In this document: positions 52,641-64,000 of the stretch, in pieces | How the letters are laid out: each line of letters begins with the position of its first letter | Numbering within the stretch: position 1 is the stretch's first letter | Assembly (NCBI RefSeq): GCF_014646375.1 | Contig: NZ_BMNI01000001.1 | Span: 205,948-269,947, forward strand | Source of the DNA: Nocardioides phosphati | GTDB taxonomy: Bacteria; Actinomycetota; Actinomycetes; Propionibacteriales; Nocardioidaceae | Direction: 5' to 3' | Length of the DNA: 64,000 nt | Position numbers and translations under genes: made by a program | Notes under the pieces: model-generated | What the model was told of the DNA's origin: nothing | The model's database searches: none | Seen by the model: the letters and a program-made list of their open reading frames with translations, nothing else

Positions 52641-53845
52641 ACGAGCTGCCCCTTGCCGATCACGACGATGCCGCCCTCGCTGACGTGGAAGCCGCGGCGG
52701 CGGTCCTCCTCGTGGTCGATGCCGATGAGGGTGCGCGGCGGGATGACGACGTTCTTGTCGACGATCGCGTCGCGCAGGATTGCACCGCGGCCCACGTGCA
52801 CGCCGTCCATGAGAACGGTGCGCTGGATCGCGGCGCCGTCGTCGACACGCACCCCCGTGCCGATCACGGAGGCGTCGGTGTTGGCGCCGGAGACGATCGA
52901 GCCGGCGCAGACGATCGAGTCGCGCACCGACGCGCCGTGCACGAACTTCGCGCCCGGGAGCTGCGCGGGCAGGGAGTAGATCGGCCACTCCTGGTTGTAG
53001 AGGTTGAACTCCGGTGACGCGGAGACCAGGTCGAGGTGGGCGTCGTGGTAGCTGTCGATCGTGCCGACGTCGCGCCAGTAGAAGCGGTCGTCGCCGATCG
53101 AGCCCGGGATCTCGTTCTCCTTGAAGTCGTAGACCGCGGCCAGCTGCTTCGCGACCATCGCGGGCACGATGTCGCCGCCCATGTCGTGGAGCGAGGCGGG
53201 GTCCTTGGCGTCGGCCTCGAGCGCCTCGATCAGGACGTCGGCGGTGAAGACGTAGTTGCCCATCGAGGCGAGCACCTCGTCGGGGGAGTCGGGCAGGCCC
53301 GGCGGGTCGGCCGGCTTCTCGAGGAACTCGTCGATCGTGGTGCCGTCGTCCTTGACCGTCATCACGCCGAACTGGTTCGCCTGGCTCCGCGGCACGCGGA
53401 TGCCCGCGACCGTGACGCCCGCGCCGGAGGCGATGTGTGCGTCGACCATCTGGCGCGCGTTCATCCGGTACACGTGGTCGGCGCCGAAGACGACGATGAT
53501 GTCGGGGCGCTCGTCGATGATCAGGTTCATCGACTGGTAGATCGCGTCGGCGCTGCCCTGGTACCACTGCTTGCCGCGGCGCTGCTGCGCCGGCACCGGG
53601 GTGACGTAGTTGCCGAGCATGCTCGACATCCGCCAGGTCAGCGAGATGTGGCGGTCGAGTGAGTGCGACTTGTACTGCGTCAGCACCGCGCACTTGAGGA
53701 AGCCCGAGTTGATCAGGTTCGACAGGGCGAAGTCGATCAGCCGGTAGCTCCCCGCGAACGGGACGGCGGGCTTGGCCCGGTCCTCGGTCAGCGGCATCAG
53801 TCGCTTCCCCTCGCCGCCGGCGAGGATCAGGCTCAGCACCTTCAT
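52637..53845 (-). CDS. glgC: Glucose-1-phosphate adenylyltransferase
   Basis: 402-residue ADP-glucose pyrophosphorylase. Nucleotidyltransferase loop [26 protein letters not shown], then [29 protein letters not shown] and [11 protein letters not shown], with a C-terminal left-handed beta-helix (hexapeptide repeats around [23 protein letters not shown]) for allosteric control. Makes ADP-glucose for GlgM. ATGA overlaps with both glgB and glgM. Confidence 0.97.
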   Translation of the reverse strand: MKVLSLILAGGEGKRLMPLTEDRAKPAVPFAGSYRLIDFALSNLINSGFLKCAVLTQYKSHSLDRHISLTWRMSSMLGNYVTPVPAQQRRGKQWYQGSADAIYQSMNLIIDERPDIIVVFGADHVYRMNARQMVDAHIASGAGVTVAGIRVPRSQANQFGVMTVKDDGTTIDEFLEKPADPPGLPDSPDEVLASMGNYVFTADVLIEALEADAKDPASLHDMGGDIVPAMVAKQLAAVYDFKENEIPGSIGDDRFYWRDVGTIDSYHDAHLDLVSASPEFNLYNQEWPIYSLPAQLPGAKFVHGASVRDSIVCAGSIVSGANTDASVIGTGVRVDDGAAIQRTVLMDGVHVGRGAILRDAIVDKNVVIPPRTLIGIDHEEDRRRGFHVSEGGIVVIGKGQLV

Positions 53846-55773
53846 GCGGTGTCTCCATCGTTCTGCGGCACTGCTGTGCCGTGGTCGGGGGCGGGCGCCA
53901 GCCACAGGACGCCGGCAGGGGGAAGGACGAGCACGGTGGAGGCCGGGTGGTCCTGCCACGGGTCGTTGGTCGCCTCGACGGAGCCGAGGTTGCCCACCCC
54001 GCTCCCGCCGTACGCCGCGGCGTCGGTGTTGAGCACCTCGTCCCACCGCCCGGCGCAGGGCAGCCCGAGGCGGTAGTCGTGGACGGGGCGACCGGACACG
54101 TTCGCGACGACGACGACCGGCGTGCCGTCGGCCGAGCGGCGGACGAAGGCGAGCACGTCGTAGCCGGCGCCGCCCATGTCGAGCCAGCGGAAGCGCGAGG
54201 GGTCGCCGTCGGAGTCCCACAGGGCGGGGAGGCGGCGGTAGGTCGCGTTGAGGTCGGTGACCAGCCGGCGTACGCCGTCGTGCTCGGGCTCGCCGAGCAG
54301 CCACCAGTCGAGCTCGCGCTGCTCGGCCCACTCGGAGGCCTGGCCGAACTCGCCGCCCATGAAGAGCAGCTTCTTGCCCGGGTGGCCGTACTGCAGCGCG
54401 TAGAGCGAGCGCAGGTGCGCGAAGCGGTTCCAGCGGTCGCCGGGCATCTTGTCGAGCAGCGAGCCCTTGCCGTGCACGACCTCGTCGTGGCTCAGCGGCA
54501 GGAGGTAGTTCTCGGAGAACGCGTAGACCAGCGTGAAGGTGACGTCGCCGTGGTGGTGGCCGCGGTAGAGCGGGTCGCGCTGCAGGTAGTGCAGCGTGTC
54601 GTGCATCCACCCCATGTTCCACTTGAATCCGAAGCCGAGCCCGTCCTGGTCGGTGGGGCGCGTGACGCCCGGCCACGACGTGGACTCCTCGGCGAGCGTG
54701 AAGGCGCCGGGCACCTCGCGGTAGACCGTGGCGTTGAGCTCCTGGAGGAACTGCACCGCCTCGAGGTTCTCGCGGCCGCCGTGGACGTTGGGCTCCCAGC
54801 CGCCGTCCTCGCGGGAGTAGTCGAGGTAGAGCATCGAGGCGACCGCGTCGACGCGGAGGCCGTCGACGTGGAACTCCTCGAGCCAGTAGAGCGCGTTGGC
54901 GACGAGGAAGTTGCGGACCTCCGGGCGGCCGAAGTCGAAGACGTAGGTGCCCCAGTCGGGGTGCTCGCCGCGGCGCGGGTCGGGGTGCTCGTAGAGCGGG
55001 GTGCCGTCGAAGCGGGCCAGCGCGAACTCGTCCTTGGGGAAGTGCGCCGGCACCCAGTCGAGGATGACGCCGATGCCGGCGTTGTGCAGCGCGTCGATCA
55101 GCCGACGCAGGCCGTCGGGGTCGCCGAAGCGCGCGGTCGGCGCGTAGTAGGAGCTCACCTGGTAGCCCCACGAGCCGCCGAAGGGGTGCTCCATCACCGG
55201 GAGCAGCTCGACGTGGGTGTAGCCCAGCTCCACGACGTACGCCGTGAGGTGCTCGGCCATCTCGTCCCACGACCAGCTGGCGCCGTCGGGGTGGCGGCGC
55301 CACGAGCCGACGTGGACCTCGTAGACCGACATCGGGGCGAGGTCGGGCCGGTCGGTGCGCGAGGCCATCCAGGCGTCGTCGGACCACGTGTGGGCGCTGT
55401 CGAAGGCGACCGACGCGGTGCGCGGCGGCTCCTCCGTACGCCGGGCCATCGGGTCCGCCTTCTCGCGCCACGTGCCGTCGGCGCCGAGCACCGCGAACTT
55501 GTAGGCGAAGCCGGGGGAGAGGTCCGGGACGAAGAGCTCCCACACACCGGAGCCGCCGAGCCGGCGCATCTCGTGCGCGTGGCCGTCCCAGTGGTTGAAG
55601 TCGCCGATCACGTGCACCGTGCGGGCGTTGGGCGCCCAGACGGTGAAGGACGTGCCGGTGGTGCCGTCGACCGTGCGGGTGTGGGCACCGAGCACCTCCC
55701 AGAGGCGCTCGTGGCGGCCTTCGCCGATCAGGTGCAGGTCGAGCTCGCCGAGAACGGGCGGGAACTGCGTCAT
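53842..55773 (-). CDS. glgB: 1,4-alpha-glucan branching enzyme, N1-less type
   Basis: 643-residue GH13 branching enzyme introducing alpha-1,6 branches. One N-terminal CBM48 domain ([20 protein letters not shown]), then the catalytic barrel with nucleophile Asp309 ([10 protein letters not shown]), acid/base Glu362 (LAEESTSW), spaced 53 as in the E. coli enzyme, and [12 protein letters not shown]. About 90 residues shorter at the N-terminus than the 730-residue form, so it lacks the extra N1 domain. In the GlgE pathway it branches the linear chains GlgE makes. ATGA overlaps both sides. Confidence 0.95.
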   Translation of the reverse strand: MTQFPPVLGELDLHLIGEGRHERLWEVLGAHTRTVDGTTGTSFTVWAPNARTVHVIGDFNHWDGHAHEMRRLGGSGVWELFVPDLSPGFAYKFAVLGADGTWREKADPMARRTEEPPRTASVAFDSAHTWSDDAWMASRTDRPDLAPMSVYEVHVGSWRRHPDGASWSWDEMAEHLTAYVVELGYTHVELLPVMEHPFGGSWGYQVSSYYAPTARFGDPDGLRRLIDALHNAGIGVILDWVPAHFPKDEFALARFDGTPLYEHPDPRRGEHPDWGTYVFDFGRPEVRNFLVANALYWLEEFHVDGLRVDAVASMLYLDYSREDGGWEPNVHGGRENLEAVQFLQELNATVYREVPGAFTLAEESTSWPGVTRPTDQDGLGFGFKWNMGWMHDTLHYLQRDPLYRGHHHGDVTFTLVYAFSENYLLPLSHDEVVHGKGSLLDKMPGDRWNRFAHLRSLYALQYGHPGKKLLFMGGEFGQASEWAEQRELDWWLLGEPEHDGVRRLVTDLNATYRRLPALWDSDGDPSRFRWLDMGGAGYDVLAFVRRSADGTPVVVVANVSGRPVHDYRLGLPCAGRWDEVLNTDAAAYGGSGVGNLGSVEATNDPWQDHPASTVLVLPPAGVLWLAPAPDHGTAVPQNDGDTA

Positions 55774-57810
55774 CGCTCCTCCTTCGCCGAGCGCCGGGCG
55801 CTCAGCACGTGGGCCGGCCGGGTGGCCGGGTCGAGGTGGACGTAGGTGTGCTCCGACCAGCGCCAGGTGCCCGGCGAGAGGAGGTCCTCGACCTCGATCT
55901 CGTCGTGCCAGTCCAGGCCGAGCGCGGGCATGTCGAGGTGGACGGTCGTCTCGCGCGCCGCCGTCGGGTCGAGGTTGACGACCACGATCACCAGGTCGCC
56001 GGTCACGACGTCGCGCTTGCTGAAGCAGAGCACGGCGTCGTCGTCGGTGCGGTGGATGGCGACGTTGCGCAGCTGGCGCAGGGCCGGGTGGCTGCGGCGG
56101 ATCTCGTTGAGCCGCGTGAGGTACGGCGCGAGCGACTCGCCGCGCTCCTCCGCGGCCGCCCAGTCGCGGACCTTCAGCTCGAACTTCTCCGAGTGGAGGT
56201 ACTCCTCGGCGCCCGGCCGCAGCGGGGTGTGCTCGAGCAGCTCGAACCCGGCGTACACGCCCCAGCTGGAGGAGCCGGTCGCGGCGAGCACGGCGCGGAT
56301 CTGGAACGCCGCGCGCCGCCCGCTCTGCAGGAACGTCGGCAGGATGTCCGGGGTGTTGACCCAGAAGCTGGGCCGGATCCGGTGGCTGGTCTCGTGCGAC
56401 ACCTCGCGCAGGTAGTCCTCGATCTCGCGGCGCTCGTTGCGCCACGTGAAGTAGCAGTAGGACTGCTGGAAGCCGACGGCCCCCAGCGCCTGCAGCATCG
56501 CCGGCTGCGTGAAGGCCTCCGCCAGGAAGACCACGTCCGGGTCCGTACGCCGGATGGCGGCGAGCAGGTCGGCCCAGAAGTGGACCGGCTTGGTGTGGGG
56601 GTTGTCGACGCGGAAGGTGCGGACGCCGAGCTTCATCCAGTGGCGGAGGATCCGCTCGGACTCCGCCAGGATGCCGGCGTAGTCGTTGTCGAAGTTGACC
56701 GGGTAGATGTCCTGGTACTTCTTCGGCGGGTTCTCCGCGTACGCGATCGAGCCGTCGACGCGGGTGGTGAACCACTCCGGGTGCTCGGTGACCCACGGGT
56801 GGTCGGGCGCCGCCTGGAGGGCGAAGTCGAGCGCCACCTCGAGCCCGAGCTCGTTCGCCCGGGCGACGAAGGCCCGGAAGTCCGCCTCGGAGCCCAGGTC
56901 GGGATGGATCGCGTCGTGTCCGCCGTCCTTCGAGCCGACCGCCCACGGCGAGCCGACCCAGTCGGCGGGGTGCTCGCCCGGCGGGTCGAGGACGACGTTG
57001 TTGGGCCCCTTGCGGTTGACCTCGCCGATGGGGTGGATCGGCGGCAGGTAGATGATGTCGAAGCCCATCGCGGCAACGGCCGGCAGGCGCTCGGCGGCCG
57101 TGCGGAACGTCCCGGAGACCAGCCGGCCGTCGGCGTCGGCGTACGCGCCCTCGGAGCGGGGGAAGAACTCGTACCAGCTCGAGGCGAGCGCGCGCTCGGG
57201 GTCGACGAAGAACGGGTACGCGCCACTGACCGTGAGCAGGTCGCGCAGCGGGTAGCGCGCGAAGAGCTCCAGGAGCTCGGGTGACTCGACCATCGCCAGC
57301 CGGGTCTCGACGGCGACCCGGTCGTCGGCGAGGACCTTGCGGATCCGGTTGGCCGCCGGGCGGTCGGCCCGCGTCATCTTCGTGCCGGCGAGCCAGCGCG
57401 TCAGCAGCGCGACGCCCTCGGCGAACATCAGGTCGACGTCGACGCCGGCGCGGATCTTCACCGTCGCGGCGTGGTGCCAGGTCTCGAGGGGGTCGCTCCA
57501 GGCCTGGATCCGGAAGGTCCACGCACCGACCTCGTCGGCAGCCACGGTGGCGCTCAGCCGCGCCCGCTCGTGCTCGAGCGGCTGCATGCGCACGGGCGCG
57601 CGCTCCTTGCCGCGGGGATCGGTGAGCACGACCTCGGCGCCGAGCGCGTCGTGCCCTTCGCGGAAGACGAGCGCGGTGACGTCGAAGGGCTCGCCGACCG
57701 CCGCCTTCGTGGGCAGTGCGCCGCCCTCGATGACGGGCGCGACCTCCATGACCGGGATCCGGCCGATCACGCCCCGGGTCGCGCCCCGGGTCGCGCGCTG
57801 GGTCACGGGC

Positions 57811-57833
<23 letters not shown>
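55770..57833 (-). CDS. glgE: Alpha-1,4-glucan:maltose-1-phosphate maltosyltransferase
   Basis: 687-residue GH13_3 enzyme that extends alpha-glucans by maltosyl units from maltose-1-phosphate. Diagnostic features: [26 protein letters not shown]-terminus, YFPRSEG-like [27 protein letters not shown], nucleophile Asp410 ([11 protein letters not shown]) and acid/base Glu439 (FLAEAFT), 29 apart as in Streptomyces GlgE. The start at 57833 overlaps glgX by 23 bases; ATG at 57824 is an alternative. A target of interest in mycobacteria; here core storage metabolism. Confidence 0.96.
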
Positions 57834-59976
<2,143 letters not shown>

Positions 59977-60027
59977 GGCTCAGACCACCGTCACTCGGGG
60001 CGGCGTAGTGTGGGTCACAAGGAACAG

Positions 60028-60054
60028 CGTAGCGGCTTTTGCGTTTTCAAGATA
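60028..60054 (-). promoter_or_regulatory. Conserved promoter block upstream of glgX
   Basis: Minus strand: TAT-N4-AAAACGCAAAAGCCGC directly followed by TACGCTG, alignable with the pgm block with one gap and four bases fewer before TACG. The surrounding 59977-60136 interval is non-coding and unusually A/T-rich for this genome. Confidence 0.45.
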
Positions 60055-60136
60055 CCTAAGTCGGTACGCAAAAAACCTTGCCCGCACGACCTGCGCGCTG
60101 TCCTGCACGCGGGCCTCCCGAGCGGGTCCGGCGGCG

Positions 60137-61126
60137 TCAGGTGGGCTCCTGGCGGGGCCGGAGGCCGAGCGCGAGCAGCACGCCGAGCACGGTCAGCCCG
60201 CTCGCGGCGTAGCCCGCCGCGCCCACCGCCTCGTGGTCGATGAGCGCCTCGATCAGCTGTGCGCCGACCACCTGGCCGGCGATCATCGACAGGCCGAGGA
60301 CGAGGACGCCGTGCACCCGCACGAGCACCGCGGAGAGCCAGATGAACGAGATGCCGATCGCGCCGCCGAGGTAGAGCCACCACGTGCCGGGCAGGCCGTC
60401 CAGCCGCCCGTGGAGGAGCAGGCTCAGGCCGAACGCGACGACCAGCGCCACCCAGCCGACGACGAAGTTGTTGAGCGTCGTCACCCACGGGCCGACGTGG
60501 CGCGAGACCCGTCCGTTGAGGGCCTGCTGCACCGCCGAGCCCGCGCCGGCGAGGAAGGCGAGCAGGGCGAAGACGACCAGCTGCACCGACACCTCGTCGG
60601 CCAGGCGCGAGCCGGTGCCGACCAGCACCGCAGCCACCGCGAACGCCGCCGCCACCGCCCGCGGCGCCGACAGTGCCTGGTGGCCTGCCGGCCCGAAGCC
60701 CAGGTGGTCGACGACGAGGGAGCTCGCGGACTGGCCGGCGGTCAGGGCGACGCTGAAGAGCGCCACGCCGATGGTGCCGACGGTGATGCCCTGTGTCGAC
60801 ACCAGGAAGGCGCCCATCAAGCCGCCGGCCAGCTCCGCCGGCCGGATGCTCCCGCTGCGCAGGCTGGTGAGCAGCACGGCCGCGCGGCGGCGCTGACCGG
60901 CGGAGGACGCGGTGAGCACGACGAGCACGACCAGCCCGGTGCCGAAGCTGATGACGGCTGCGCCGATGCCCGCCCGCGGGCCCTCGCCGAGCGCCGCGGC
61001 CAGCCGGCCGTTGATCTGCGACTGCACCGCCACCGCGCCACCCGCCACGAGCATGAGCGGCACCGCGATGACGCGGAGGAACGTCGAGGGCGCGTGGACC
61101 GGGGGAGCGGCGGCATCTGTGGTCAC
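60137..61126 (-). CDS. DMT-superfamily transporter, YdcZ (DUF606) type
   Basis: 329-residue membrane protein made of two repeats of about five helices, each beginning with an SQINGRLA / QQALNGRVS element, the mark of the YdcZ/DUF606 family. Substrate unknown; some relatives are implicated in small-molecule efflux. GTG at 61126 was preferred because TAGGAT lies six bases before it, the leaderless layout; a TTG one codon earlier is in frame. Single gene, divergent from the flavoprotein gene. Confidence 0.86.
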   Translation of the reverse strand: MTTDAAAPPVHAPSTFLRVIAVPLMLVAGGAVAVQSQINGRLAAALGEGPRAGIGAAVISFGTGLVVLVVLTASSAGQRRRAAVLLTSLRSGSIRPAELAGGLMGAFLVSTQGITVGTIGVALFSVALTAGQSASSLVVDHLGFGPAGHQALSAPRAVAAAFAVAAVLVGTGSRLADEVSVQLVVFALLAFLAGAGSAVQQALNGRVSRHVGPWVTTLNNFVVGWVALVVAFGLSLLLHGRLDGLPGTWWLYLGGAIGISFIWLSAVLVRVHGVLVLGLSMIAGQVVGAQLIEALIDHEAVGAAGYAASGLTVLGVLLALGLRPRQEPT

Positions 61127-61132
61127 CAAGCG

Positions 61133-61138
61133 ATCCTA
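61133..61138 (-). promoter_or_regulatory. -10 hexamer TAGGAT for leaderless transporter gene
   Basis: Minus-strand TAGGAT, six bases (CGCTTG), then GTG at 61126. Confidence 0.5.
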
Positions 61139-61180
61139 GGGGCGGCGCACGAGGGCGGGCAGACCTGAGAGGATGCACGC

Positions 61181-62572
61181 ATGACGCGCGTGGTGATCAT
61201 CGGTGGCGGTCCTGGTGGCTACGAGTCGGCGCTGGTCGCCGCCCAGCTGGGTGCGGAGGTGACGGTCGTCGACACCGACGGTCTGGGCGGCTCTGCCGTC
61301 CTCACCGACTGCGTGCCGTCGAAGACCCTGATCGCGACGGCCGAGGTCATGGCCGAGCTTCCGCGCGCCGCCGAGCTCGGCATCATGCCGCAGGACCACG
61401 AGGGCGACGCCGCCGACGCCGTCGCCATCGACCTGGTCCGGATCAACGCGCGCGTGAAGCAGCTCGCTGCCGACCAGTCCGCCGACATCGCCCACCGGCT
61501 CCGCTCCGAGGGCGTCACCGTCGTCCACGGCCGTGGCCGGCTCGACGGGCCCGGCCGGGTCGTCGCGACGGCGCCCGACGGCACCGAGACGTCGTACGAC
61601 GCCGACGCGGTGCTGGTCTCGACGGGCGCGAGCCCGCGCACGCTGCCGACTGCCCAGCCCGACGGCGAGCGGATCCTGACCTGGGAGCAGGTCTACGACC
61701 TGCGCGAGACCCCGACGAAGATGATCGTCGTCGGCTCCGGCGTCACGGGTGCCGAGTTCGCCAGCGCCTACAACGCGCTCGGCATCGACGTCACGCTCGT
61801 CTCCAGCCGTGACCGGGTCCTGCCCGGGGAGGACGCCGACGCCGCGGAGGTCCTCGAGGAGGTCTTCAAGCGCCGGGGCATGGAGGTGCTCGGCAAGTCG
61901 CGCATGCAGTCGGTGCGCCGCGACGGCGACACCGTGACGGTCGAGCTCGAGGACGGCCGCACCGTCACGGGTTCGCACTGCCTCCTGGCGCTCGGGTCGA
62001 TCCCCAACACGCAGGACCTCGGTCTCGAGGAGGCCGGCGTCGCGGTCGACAAGGGCGGCTTCATCACCGTTGACCGTGTCTCGCGGACCACCGCCCGGGG
62101 CGTGTACGCCGCCGGCGACTGCACCGGTGTCTTCATGCTCGCCAGCGTCGCCGCCATGCAGGGCCGGATCGCGATGTGGCACGTGCTCGGCGACGCGGTG
62201 GCCCCGCTCGACCTCAGCATCGTGGCCTCCAACGTGTTCACCTCCCCGGAGATCGCGACGGTCGGCGTCAGCCAGAACGCCGTCGACGCCGGTGACGTCA
62301 AGGCCGACGGCGTGATGCTCCCGCTCGCCACCAACGCGCGCGCCAAGATGCAGGGCATCCACGACGGCTTCGTGAAGCTCTTCGTCAGCCCCCACTCGCG
62401 TCGCGTGCTCGGGGGAGTGGTGGTGGGTCCGCGCGCGAGCGAGCTGATCCACCCGATCGCCCTCGCCGTGACCATGAAGATCACCGCCGACCAGCTGGCC
62501 CAGACGTTCACCGTCTACCCGTCGCTCTCCGGCTCGATCGCCGAGGCCGCGCGCCGCCTGCACCAGTCCTGA
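61181..62572 (+). CDS. Flavoprotein disulfide-reductase homologue, NAD(P)H-quinone dehydrogenase (LpdA/Rv3303c type)
   Basis: 463-residue FAD/NAD(P) protein. FAD loop IGGGPGGYESA, NAD loop GSGVTGAE and YAAGDCTG are normal. The active-site disulfide is broken: GGSAVLTDCVPSKT has only Cys44, Ala39 standing where the partner Cys should be. The C-terminus lacks the HxxxxE pair (YPSLSGSIAEA). The Mycobacterium homologue with the same loss reduces quinones rather than lipoamide, which is the likely activity. GAGAGG precedes the ATG. The stop is inside a 14-bp tandem repeat. Confidence 0.9.
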   Translation: MTRVVIIGGGPGGYESALVAAQLGAEVTVVDTDGLGGSAVLTDCVPSKTLIATAEVMAELPRAAELGIMPQDHEGDAADAVAIDLVRINARVKQLAADQSADIAHRLRSEGVTVVHGRGRLDGPGRVVATAPDGTETSYDADAVLVSTGASPRTLPTAQPDGERILTWEQVYDLRETPTKMIVVGSGVTGAEFASAYNALGIDVTLVSSRDRVLPGEDADAAEVLEEVFKRRGMEVLGKSRMQSVRRDGDTVTVELEDGRTVTGSHCLLALGSIPNTQDLGLEEAGVAVDKGGFITVDRVSRTTARGVYAAGDCTGVFMLASVAAMQGRIAMWHVLGDAVAPLDLSIVASNVFTSPEIATVGVSQNAVDAGDVKADGVMLPLATNARAKMQGIHDGFVKLFVSPHSRRVLGGVVVGPRASELIHPIALAVTMKITADQLAQTFTVYPSLSGSIAEAARRLHQS

Positions 62573-62597
62573 CGGGCCAGTCCTGACGGGCCAGTCC
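62563..62597. repeat. 14-bp tandem repeat, 2.5 copies, across a stop codon
   Basis: CCAGTCCTGACGGG at 62563-62576 and 62577-62590, then CCAGTCC. The TGA of the flavoprotein gene (62570-62572) lies in the first copy. GC-rich inverted elements follow to about 62617; the rest of the 62573-62725 gap shows nothing further clear. Confidence 0.8.
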
Positions 62598-62725
62598 GGA
62601 CCGGCCCGGACGGGCCACTAATTCCAGCCCTGTAGTTCGCCGAAGGCGGTTTACAGGGACGGCTGCGCCCCCGCATGCTGGATTCTCATGCTTCCCAACA
62701 GTCACACCAGTCACGGAGATCCTCG

Positions 62726-63955
62726 ATGCGCCGCGGTGCCCTCGGTCTGACCACGGCCGTCCTGTCCAGCCTCCTCGTGGGCGCGCTCCCGCTCGCCTCC
62801 CCGGCGTCGGCGGCCACCACCACGACGTACACCATGCCCGCGACGGGGATGGTGACCCTCGCGGGCCACGGCTGGGGCCACGGCCACGGCATGTCGCAGT
62901 ACGGCGCGCAGGGCGCCGCGCTGCAGGGCCAGACCTGGCAGCAGATCACCGCGTTCTACTACCCGGGCACCGCGCAGGCGAAGCTCTTCCGTGCCGTGCG
63001 GGTCAAGATCACGGCCGACACGAGCGACGACGTGCTGGTCGCGCCGCGGCCCGGCCTCACGGTGACCGACACCGGCACCAACGAGACCCGCACGCTCCCC
63101 GAGAACGGCGCCGACCGCTGGCGCCTGGTGGTGACCTCGACCAACGGCACCGGGGTCGACTACCGCCTCGACGGCGTCTGGAAGCGGTGGTGGACCTTCG
63201 CGGCCGACGGCTCCTTCTTCGCCGGCGGCCAGCCGATCCGCCTCTACTACGCGGGCACCAGCCACCAGTTCCGCGGCCGGCTCATGGGCGCACGCCCGAG
63301 CCCCACCTCGACCACGCGCGACACCGTCAACCGGCTCCGCCTGGAGAACTACCTCCGTGGCGTCGTCCCCTCCGAGATGCCGTCGTCGTGGGATCCCGAC
63401 GCCGTGGCGGCGCAGGCCGTCGCCGCCCGCACGTACGCCGCGTGGGACCTCGCCACCCCGTCCGGCGCGACCAGCTACGACATCTGCGACACGACCCAGT
63501 GCCAGGTCTACGGCGGCTATGACCGCGAGGCCGCGGCCAGCAACGCCGCGATCGACGCGACCGCGGGCGTGATCCTGACCTACAACGGGCAGCCCGCGTT
63601 CACGCAGTTCTCCTCGAGCAGCGGCGGCAGGACGGCCGCTGACTACTACGGCAAGCCCTATCTGCCGGCCAAGGCCGACGCGTACGACGGCTGGAAGCGG
63701 GCCGACGGCACCTACGGCAACCCCAACCACGACTGGTCGGCCCAGTTCGACGTGGCCTCCGTCGAGAAGCGGACCGGCATCGTCTACCTGGCCAAGGCGA
63801 GCGTCATCACGACGGACGGCTACCACGTCTCGAAGATCGTCTTCATCGGCACGGGCGGCAAGCAGGTCACCGTCTATGGCGACACGTTCCGCAGCTGGTT
63901 CGGCCTCAAGTCGACGTACTTCGCGATCACGGGGCGACCCACCACGACCGCCTGA
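62726..63955 (+). CDS. Secreted SpoIID/LytB-domain protein
   Basis: 409 residues. Sec signal peptide (MRRGALGLTT ... PLASPASA-A, cleavage near residue 30). An N-terminal GHGWGHGHGMSQYGAQGAA motif and the SpoIID core LRLENYLRGVVPSEMPSSW, AVAAQAVAARTYA, TQCQVYGG, then TYNGQPAFTQFSSSSGG are characteristic. SpoIID proteins are lytic transglycosylases in endospore formers; in non-sporulating actinobacteria the family is presumed to act on peptidoglycan. GGAGAT precedes the ATG at 62726; an upstream ATG would give a poor signal peptide. Confidence 0.9.
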   Translation: MRRGALGLTTAVLSSLLVGALPLASPASAATTTTYTMPATGMVTLAGHGWGHGHGMSQYGAQGAALQGQTWQQITAFYYPGTAQAKLFRAVRVKITADTSDDVLVAPRPGLTVTDTGTNETRTLPENGADRWRLVVTSTNGTGVDYRLDGVWKRWWTFAADGSFFAGGQPIRLYYAGTSHQFRGRLMGARPSPTSTTRDTVNRLRLENYLRGVVPSEMPSSWDPDAVAAQAVAARTYAAWDLATPSGATSYDICDTTQCQVYGGYDREAAASNAAIDATAGVILTYNGQPAFTQFSSSSGGRTAADYYGKPYLPAKADAYDGWKRADGTYGNPNHDWSAQFDVASVEKRTGIVYLAKASVITTDGYHVSKIVFIGTGGKQVTVYGDTFRSWFGLKSTYFAITGRPTTTA

Positions 63956-63973
63956 CGGCTCCCGACAACGGCG

Positions 63974-64000
63974 AAGGGCGCCCCCCTCGTCGAGGTGGGC
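63974..64000 (+). terminator. Partial hairpin after the SpoIID gene, cut by the window edge
   Basis: GAAGGGCGCCCCCCTCG followed by TCGAGGTGGGC looks like the first part of a terminator hairpin whose 3' arm continues past base 64000. Confidence 0.4.

Noticed and set aside
53881..55845. Plus-strand open frame of 654 codons
   Set aside because: Antisense shadow of glgB; Arg/Val/Glu-rich translation, no start signal.

Overview
The window is about 64 kb of chromosome from a very GC-rich Gram-positive actinobacterium. The signs are GTG and TTG starts, TANNNT-type -10 hexamers placed for leaderless mRNAs, a Gram-positive-type LexA box, a DUF222/13E12-type HNH gene, and the actinobacterial GlgE glucan pathway. 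Gene content and order suggest Nocardioides or a close relative; this is an inference from style and content, not a database match. Coding density is high and no gap exceeds 300 bases. I see no rRNA, tRNA, CRISPR array, insertion sequence or prophage.

Region 1 (1-9.3 kb): methylmalonyl-CoA mutase (mutA truncated by the window edge, then mutB). After assorted single genes comes the mutase chaperone GTPase meaB. The single genes are a methyltransferase, a GNAT, an SOS-boxed HNH/DUF222 gene, an epoxide-hydrolase-like protein, a second IF-1, an unknown 160-residue protein, a cold-shock protein and a small membrane protein.

Region 2 (9.5-24.2 kb): nucleoside uptake and salvage. A BMP-type lipoprotein, a double ABC ATPase and two permeases are translationally coupled to cytidine deaminase, thymidine phosphorylase and adenosine deaminase. 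Deoxyribose-phosphate aldolase, a phospho-sugar mutase and purine nucleoside phosphorylase follow on the other strand. Together they can import nucleosides and convert them to bases and pentose phosphates.

Region 3 (24.3-31 kb): gamma-glutamylcyclotransferase-like protein, dihydrolipoyl dehydrogenase, a TetR/old-yellow-enzyme pair with a palindromic operator, a rhodanese divergent from an OhrR-type peroxide sensor, and an aldo/keto reductase.

Region 4 (30.9-40.3 kb): a LacI-regulated alpha-glucoside operon with GH13 glucosidase, solute-binding lipoprotein, two permeases, ATPase, PfkB kinase and a kinase-like DUF4032 protein.

Region 5 (40.2-48 kb): a complete histidine-utilisation operon, hutH-hutU-M20 amidohydrolase-hutF-hutI. 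Every junction but one is an ATGA overlap. It is divergent from an IclR regulator across two 14-bp palindromes.

Region 6 (48-60 kb): glycogen/alpha-glucan metabolism: a second GH13 glucosidase, pgm, and the chain glgX-glgE-glgB-glgC-glgM, which matches the GlgE (maltose-1-phosphate) pathway.

Region 7 (60-64 kb): a YdcZ-type transporter, a single-cysteine flavoprotein disulfide-reductase homologue and a secreted SpoIID-domain protein.
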